The position numbers and the translations under genes were made by a program. A stretch of DNA of 64,000 nt, from positions 1-64,000 of IMG/VR virus record IMGVR_UViG_3300027977_000033. One strand, written 5' to 3'. How positions within the stretch are numbered: the first letter of the stretch is position 1; each line of letters begins with the position of its first letter. The notes beneath the pieces were generated by a model, which was not told the origin of the DNA, searched no databases, and worked only from the letters and a program-made list of their open reading frames with translations. The DNA is from a virus. Positions 14,712 through 22,300 of the stretch are shown in pieces.

Positions 14712-16313
14712 ATGGCAGAGCAATATCAATTACCAGCACAGTTCCAAGCCCCTAGCATGGCAGAGGTTTCCTATCGAGCCGGAGATAGTCAATCCGTGGA
14801 CAACGCGAACTTTGCATTGTTCACGGATCAGATCAATAAGTACACCAATATCCAGAACGCTAACCGAGATATATCCCTCAGGGAAAAACAATTCCAAAAT
14901 CTTGTTGTCCAGAATGATAGGGATTACGTCCTAAGGAGGGAGAGGCAGGATCAGGACATACGAAATGGTGATGTTACTTATGAGATTAATAAATTTAACT
15001 TTGACCGGAACAGAGAAAATTATAACCAATTACAAGAGGCGTGGGGCCAGAGAGAAAAATGGGTCGAGGGGGTCGATAATTTGATGCCGAGTGGGGGAAA
15101 TAGCCCGACCTATCTTAGGGACAAAGCAAGAGCATTTAGACTGTTTGCCAAGAACCCCTCTTCTTACGCAGTTCTGAACGAACTATTTAAGCCCTACGAT
15201 GACCAATACAGAGTATACCAAGCTAATAAGTCTTTAGAAGACGAGGCAGAAGTTCAGTCTGCTTTCGAGTCTGGTTTGCTGGATGGTGAAAAAATCGGAG
15301 ACCAAGACGCGACTGCTTATTTCCGAGACATTATCTTAAACCGAGAAGCGGATCCAGTCTCGTACGCCGCTGGGATGCGAAACCTAAAACGTATCGCGGG
15401 CATAGCGCAAGAAGATGTTGCTCGGCGTCGCCAAGCTTTGATCGAGGGGGAAACGAAAGGTAAGTTCGAGGCCGAAGCTTTTGGCGCAGGTGCTACCGAT
15501 GTCGAATTGACGATGGAGGGTGGTAAGATTGTCCGTAAAGCCAAGACTCCGAGGGTGTATGGGGCGTCTAGAGCTGGCACGTCTGCTTCCGGCCCGAACG
15601 TTTCACAAATTTCTCAAGCTTCGAAAGACTATATTGACTCGGCTACAAAAATTGGGGAACAAATAACAGAACTTCAAGGGAGTATTGACGGAATGCCGGA
15701 AGGAATTGAAAAGACGGCAGCCGAAGCAAATCTTGCTGGATTGCAAAGGCAACAACAATTTTATTACAAAAAAGCCGAAGAGGTTTCTTCACAAGGGGGC
15801 TCAACGACTCCGAGTGGAACACCTGCCGGAACTGGCGCTCGAGGGGTTTTGGGTGCCCCGAGCCTAGAGGATGTGAAGAAATCAGCTCCGCAGGGAACGC
15901 CTCCAACGGTTCCCCCTGCAAAAACTTCAACTCCGACGCCGGCGCCCGGAGCTTCTCCCCTTGAGTCTACACTTTCTCCTGGAGCTAGAGCAGCACTCGG
16001 AGTTGGTGAGGGGGCAGTCGGAGTTGTAGGGGCCGCAGCAGAAACAGCGATGAAGAGTATTCCTGGTGTAGCACCCGCCCTTTTTGCAGCAAAAGCAGTT
16101 AAACCCAGCCTAGAGTTTGCAGAGTCTGCTGGGTCGGTAGCTCGAGAGCTGACTCAATACTCCAAGAATGTTAACCGAGCGGAGAAAGCAGCAAGGGAGA
16201 GAGCCAAAAAAGGTGAAAATTTCCAAGCCGCATTGCTCGATGAACAGAGAAAAATTATAGAAGAATTAAGCCAAGCCGCAGACTCCAAGTCATCGGTAAC
16301 TTCCAAACTCTAA
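14712..16313 (+). CDS. Internal virion protein C-like, helical
   Basis: 533 residues. The first 240 residues are charged and helical with N/Q-rich segments (QFQNLVVQNDRDYVLRRERQ), consistent with an elongated core protein such as T7 gp15. Residues about 360-425 are Pro/Ser/Thr/Gly-rich linkers. Then comes an Ala-rich hydrophobic segment (LGVGEGAVGVVGAAAET), and a charged helical end. It starts one base after the previous gene. Function is inferred from order and composition. Confidence 0.6.
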   Translation: MAEQYQLPAQFQAPSMAEVSYRAGDSQSVDNANFALFTDQINKYTNIQNANRDISLREKQFQNLVVQNDRDYVLRRERQDQDIRNGDVTYEINKFNFDRNRENYNQLQEAWGQREKWVEGVDNLMPSGGNSPTYLRDKARAFRLFAKNPSSYAVLNELFKPYDDQYRVYQANKSLEDEAEVQSAFESGLLDGEKIGDQDATAYFRDIILNREADPVSYAAGMRNLKRIAGIAQEDVARRRQALIEGETKGKFEAEAFGAGATDVELTMEGGKIVRKAKTPRVYGASRAGTSASGPNVSQISQASKDYIDSATKIGEQITELQGSIDGMPEGIEKTAAEANLAGLQRQQQFYYKKAEEVSSQGGSTTPSGTPAGTGARGVLGAPSLEDVKKSAPQGTPPTVPPAKTSTPTPAPGASPLESTLSPGARAALGVGEGAVGVVGAAAETAMKSIPGVAPALFAAKAVKPSLEFAESAGSVARELTQYSKNVNRAEKAARERAKKGENFQAALLDEQRKIIEELSQAADSKSSVTSKL

Positions 16314-16351
16314 CATTGCCGGACTACAAAAGTTTTGGTATTTAGATCTTT

Positions 16352-19300
16352 ATGGCCGTGATCAACGAGGAGGATCTGCAAGAGTACCTCGAAGAACAAC
16401 GGGCACTTGCCGAAGCCCCCGAAGAATTTGAAGCTCCAGTAGCTCAAGTTCAAGAAGCTCCAGCCCAAGAGTTTACAAACTGGGATTCTTACACCTCGGA
16501 TCCTGAATATCAGACCCTCGATTCATCGGAAAAGCAGGAGTTGTACGACCGGTGGCGTCAATACGCCACAAATTACTTAGCATCAACGGGGAACCTGACC
16601 ACCAAAGACGATCTAGAATTTACCAAAAGCTATTTTTCGGGCATTGCGGAACAAGAAGGGCTCAAAGGAGCAGACTACAAACCACCAAATTATGCCGAAC
16701 AGTTGATTCAACAGGGTCAGTCTGGTTACAGGTCGCTGGAATCTGGTGTTGCGGGATACGGTGCATTGATTGGTGTAGCAGATACCGAGAGCGCAGCCAA
16801 TGCGATCGCAGAAAGGAACAGACAAGAACAGGATAAATACATCAGCCCTGAATTCCAAGAGTACGGCAATAAACAACTTGGATTTTTTGGGGCGGTAAAA
16901 GAAATCGTAACGAACCCGTTTGATTTGGCGCTGCCGTTTCTAGCGCAAAGCATGGGATCGAATCTCCCAGCCTTGGCCAGTTCACTTGGCATTGCTGGAG
17001 TAGGTGGGGCGGTTGCTGGGCCAGCCGGTGCAGCAAGTGCTGGCTTGTATTCCAGCGCTATCTTGGGTGGGGCAACTGATGCTTTGGTAACCGTTGATCA
17101 GTTGATCAAGGAAGAAGTCCAAAAGCGTGGGCTTAACCCGACGGATCCGCAAGCGGTTGCTTCAGTATTAGCTGATCCAGAGTTTAAGACGTATGCCATC
17201 AAGTACGCCAATGCCCGTGGCTTGGCGATCGGAGCGACGGGGCTGGCTGCGTTTGGGCTCGGGACTATTTTAGCTACCCCTGCTCGAGAGATTGCCAAGG
17301 CCGGCGTACGGGGAATTGCCGGAGAGGTCGGGAAACAAATTGGAATTCAAGTTGTCTCAGAACCGGTTGGTGAAGTTGCAGCCCAAGCCGGAGCTCAAGT
17401 AGCGACTGGCCAACCGATTGATATTAAGGGGCGAGAGGTAGCCGAAGAATTAGTTGTTGGCTTACCCATGTCCGGAGTTGAGGCTGGGGTCCTGACCTAC
17501 AAAAACTTGGTCGAGAACAATGCGCCGGCCACCGCCGACGAAGTTCTAGTTAATCAAGTCTCTGACTTTCGGAAGCAGGAGTTGGAACGGGCGTTGGCTA
17601 GAAATGAAGTGGATAAGTTTTATGGGGTTCTTTCGATAGGGGAGAAAGCAAAAACTCTTGGTCTTGCCCCTAACGCCGTGCTTACGGGCGAACAAAGTAT
17701 TTTTGACACCCTAACCACGGAAGAAAAACAAGCGGTACAAGTTGCTTTCGAAGCCACGAAACAAAGAGTTCAACCTCCGGTGCTTGCTCGGGAAGAAGTC
17801 CCAGCGCAAGCAGGGGAACAACCTCCGGTTTTAAAGGAACCTGTCGCAAAGGTTGCGGCTGAAGTGCCTCCGGTTTTAGAGCCTCAAGTTACGGCAGAAG
17901 AAGCCGAGGCAGAGGCGGCCAAAGCGTTTGAGCAGGCGTTGGAGACGACGCCTCCCGCTCCCGAAGTGGCGGTTACACCGCAAGAAGCCGTCAGAGAAGC
18001 CGGGGCAGAGGCTGGTGTTCCGGCTCCTGCGCCAGAGACGACGGCTCCGATCTCGGAAGCGGTTCAAGTTCCACTTGAGCAAGTAGCTCCGGCGTCAGCT
18101 CAGGCTGTTGCTGAGACCCCAGCTCCTGCCCCAGTACCTGAAACACCAGCAACCCAAGAAAAAGATTTGGAAGAAATAATTTCAGACGCAGCCGACAGTC
18201 AAAGGGGGAAGCCAGAATCAGTGATGATGGATGTGACTATGAAACTTAAAGACGAAACAGCGTCATCTCCATCATTAATAGATCTATTAGAACATGTTGG
18301 AGATCTCTCTAATAGAGCACAAAAAAGAAATGCTATTACGAATGTCGAAGAAAAGATAAGAAAAGTTGAAAGGTACGGCCAAGACGGAAGAGACACATTA
18401 GAGAAAGAGATTGAACAGGGGTACCGAGACAATGCGGAGTACAGAGTACTAAAATCTATACCAGAACTGGCGGCGTTAAGGGACAGGGTTGGAGAGCCCG
18501 AAGGACCCACGTCTTTGTTTGAGGTTTACGAAAGAGTAAGGAAAGAGCACGGGTCTAAAATCGAGGCAGAGATAAAAAGATCAAAAGAGATTGCAAAGCA
18601 GGAGCTTAAAAAATACGTAGAGGCCCACGAAAAATTTAATAAACCAGTAACTAAACTGGGAAAACTCGGAAAAGACGCGGCTATTGCTTTAGGGAATCAA
18701 GACTTTAACAAATTGAGAAGTATTGTTTCCGAGATGAGAAAGTGGATAGACACTTATAATAAAGCCAATGAACAAAAGAGAGACACAATGTTCAATGAGC
18801 TAGCAGGAAAACCAACTACTGCCCCAGTAACTCAGAAACTTCCCCCTACCAAGAAACAAGTTACAGTTCTTTCTAAACTGGGGTATTTACCGGCGGACAT
18901 CGAAGGGCTAGATAGGGTTCAAGCAAAAGAGATTATTGGTAATCAAACTCCGAAGACCCCAACCATTGAAGCACCGAAAGAAAAAGTCGAAGCCCCAGCC
19001 CAAGCAGGAACCCCTGCTCCCGCCGTCCCGCCAGCCCCTGTCGTCGGAGAAACCCCTGCCGCCTCGGCACAGCCACCGGCTGGAGAAGTTAGTCTACCTG
19101 TGGCACCTCCAGCGAGTGAACCAACCACCCAGACGTCCCTCGAAGAGAGATTAGGCCAAGCGGATAAAAAACTTACAGCGCTTCTCGAAAAGCTGGGCGG
19201 GGTTCTCGGGTCGGATGTCAAACTAGACGCAGCTTCAGTTGCTGCTTTTTTCGGAGGAGTTCCAGATCAAGCCACTCAGGCTCGTATTGAATCCGTTTTA

Positions 19301-22300
19301 AAGCTCGTCAATCTAGGGCTATCCAACGTCAAAGCGAGGTTGAAGAAAGCCAAGGCTGCCGGTCGTAATCTCGAAGAGACTTTTACTAACATTGATAAAT
19401 TAGTTTTCACAAATAACTATCAAGGGGGTGGGGGCATTTACGCCGATCCTCGTAATCCGTTTGAAGCTGGGACTCTCTACATTAACCCAGACCAATTAAC
19501 GAGAGTACTCATGTCGGATCTCACGCTAAACCCAGCCGACTTTTTTGCGTCTATGCTGGAGGAAGAAGTCATTCACGCCAACCACGGTAAGGCGATGGTT
19601 CGGGCTTTTGTCCAGACTTTTCCGCCCGAGAAAAACAAAGAAGTGTACGCTTCCCCAGCGGCTACTCTGGAAGCATATATTAAATTTTACGACGCACAGA
19701 ACGCAGAGATTGAGAATAGCCTGACAATCGATCAAATTAAAAATGTTGTTGGTAAGTATGCTCAGTCCTTGGGTATAGACCTAGCGGGAAAAACTAAAGA
19801 ACAAATTGTTCAAGAGTTCAACGTGGGTCGTCCGGGAAGACTAGCAGAAGAATACTTGCGGGCTTTAATTCAAGGCCGACAGCTTGGGTCTATAACAGAA
19901 GAGCAAGTTCGGGGTTACACGACTCGGCCTATTTTAAGAATCTTGGGGGCGTTGCGTAATTGGTTTAGAGACTTGGTTGGCAAGGGAGTACAGAAAAGAA
20001 AAACTTTCGTAGATAGACAGCACGACGCTATTTTATCGGTTCTTCTTAGCTCATCCCCGACCGAACGTTTAGCGGCTCAGGGTGAGATTAACACCGCGAT
20101 ACCTGGGCGCATCCTTGCGTCTAGCATTGATCCGTTCGCCGAAGAACTCAACAGACTTAATAAAAACACAAACGCCAAGCTCGAAGCAGAGATTCAAAAA
20201 GAGTTTGGGCCTAGGAATAAAGAGACAGGCGAGGGAGGTCTTTGGAGAAGGACTATCATTGGGAGACTGAAGAGGTCATTCCCAGCAGTAGACCCAACTG
20301 AGGTAGAGAGCTTGGTATACGCTTCTATTCCGGAAGCGATGGGTTCCTTTGACGAAGACAAGGGAGCTAAGTTTCCAACTTATTTATACGGAATTGCTCA
20401 GAAAAAAATCCTGAGAGAAAAATATAAAACCCTTAAAAGAAGAACTAGAGAAGTGGCGAGTTTTCAGGCTCCAGGTTTTTACAATATTCCGTTGAGTTTA
20501 AAGTCGGCGCAAGAAGCAGATATTGAAGCGGAAGCAGAAGCTCCAATTGAATCCGAAGATCTAACTCCTGAGCAACGTGCCGAAAAACTCTTGGCTAGAG
20601 CGCCCAGCCTTGAAAAAGAACTTGACGCACAAGAAAAAGTTTCTCCGGTTTTGGAAGAAAAAGCAGTTGCTGCGGCCTATGAGCCAGAAACTGGCAGAAC
20701 AAATTTGGCGGAAGAAGGACAGGAACTTGAAGAACTTACCCTAGCCGATGGCGAGGCGATAAGCTCTTTGGACGCAGTATCCGCTGAAAAACGCACAGCT
20801 TACCTTGAGGCCCAGCTAGGTGAAGCGGGCAAGTTGCTGGCCACCGCGGCCAAAGCACTGGGGTTAACTAAGATTGAAACAGAAGTCTTGGCGTACGCCG
20901 CGGACCCAGATGGTTCTATTCTAACGCGAAAAGAAATCACCGATAAATACGGATTAACCAACGACCAGTTTACGAACATGAGGGATGACGTTCTTACTCG
21001 CATGCGCGAACAGCTTGGCCGTGCCGGTGTGACAAGGACGGCTGATGTTCTGGCTTCCTCCATCGATCCAACCCGAAGTCAAGCGTTAGCTCGCGCCAAG
21101 ACTACCCTGCCGGCGGACGTTGCTGCTGAGATCGATACTATCATTCAAGATCCTTTTACCGATGCGGGACTTACTAAATTAGCTAAAGACTTTGTTAAAG
21201 CCAACTCGCCTAACGGCGATGTCATGCATGCCAAGCGTATTCTGGATGGGCGACCGAATATGAAAGAGAGAGAAAGGTTAGCCGTCTTAGGCGTAATTGG
21301 GGTTACTCTAAGAAAACGAGTATCTAAAGTAAACGAAGAAATTAAAAAGAAAGGCAGGAGCCCAGAAAGATTGGCGCTTAAAAACTACTTAGACACAAAC
21401 CTCAGAGAAGTTTTTATTAAGAGCCAGCAAATCAGTTCAGAATTTGGTCAAAACTTAAGGTCAGCCCGCACAAACAACGCTCTGTACCTCCCTTACCATT
21501 GGGAGGGACTTTATACTGGGCCTATAGGTAGCCAACAAGAAGAACTTCTTCGAACCAAACAAGAAGTGATAAAGGCCAGAGCTGAAATAGAAAGACTTTT
21601 GGACATCATTAGTGGGGACGCTGTCGATGGGATTTACATTAAACCGCCCGAATCTCCAGATGACGATGCCAAAATTGGGGTCGGAGACAAACCAATTAAA
21701 ACCCCTCTTCCAGAGGGAGAAAACTTTTACGAACTTTTATCTCTATTCGGAGACATGAGCCCTACAGAGGGGGAAACTTTTAGCGACTACCTGCAAAGGC
21801 TTGGGGTTAACTATGATGATGTAGTTTCAAACTTAGAAGGCATGAAGGCAGCCTCGGTTTCGCCCGCAGCGGTTACAAAAATTCTACCGGAGGGTTTAAA
21901 AAACTTATCTGCTAAAGAGGCGATCCGCAAGTTGGTTGCTATCGATAAAAACTTTTTTGGTAAGCTGGTCGCACTCCGAATTAAATCAGGTGGCGGGACG
22001 ACTGAAGCTCAGGTTGCGGAAGGGCTGGATCGCAAAAAGTTGGACGTGAAAGACAGGCCAGCAGAACTTCAGACCGTATTTGATTTCTTCGGTTCGACGG
22101 AGAGTACGAAACCAACCTCGGAAGCCCCAATTGAAAAAGACATCCTACCCCCGTTGGTTCGTTTGGCTAAATACGCAGCTGATACAATTACAGATCGGGT
22201 CATGCGCTCGCTCGGGGCAGATAAAGCAAAGATGGAAAAGGGGTCCTTTGAAAAGTTGGAGCGTCAAGTTCGAGCTCTAGTTAATGCTCAATTCAGACAA

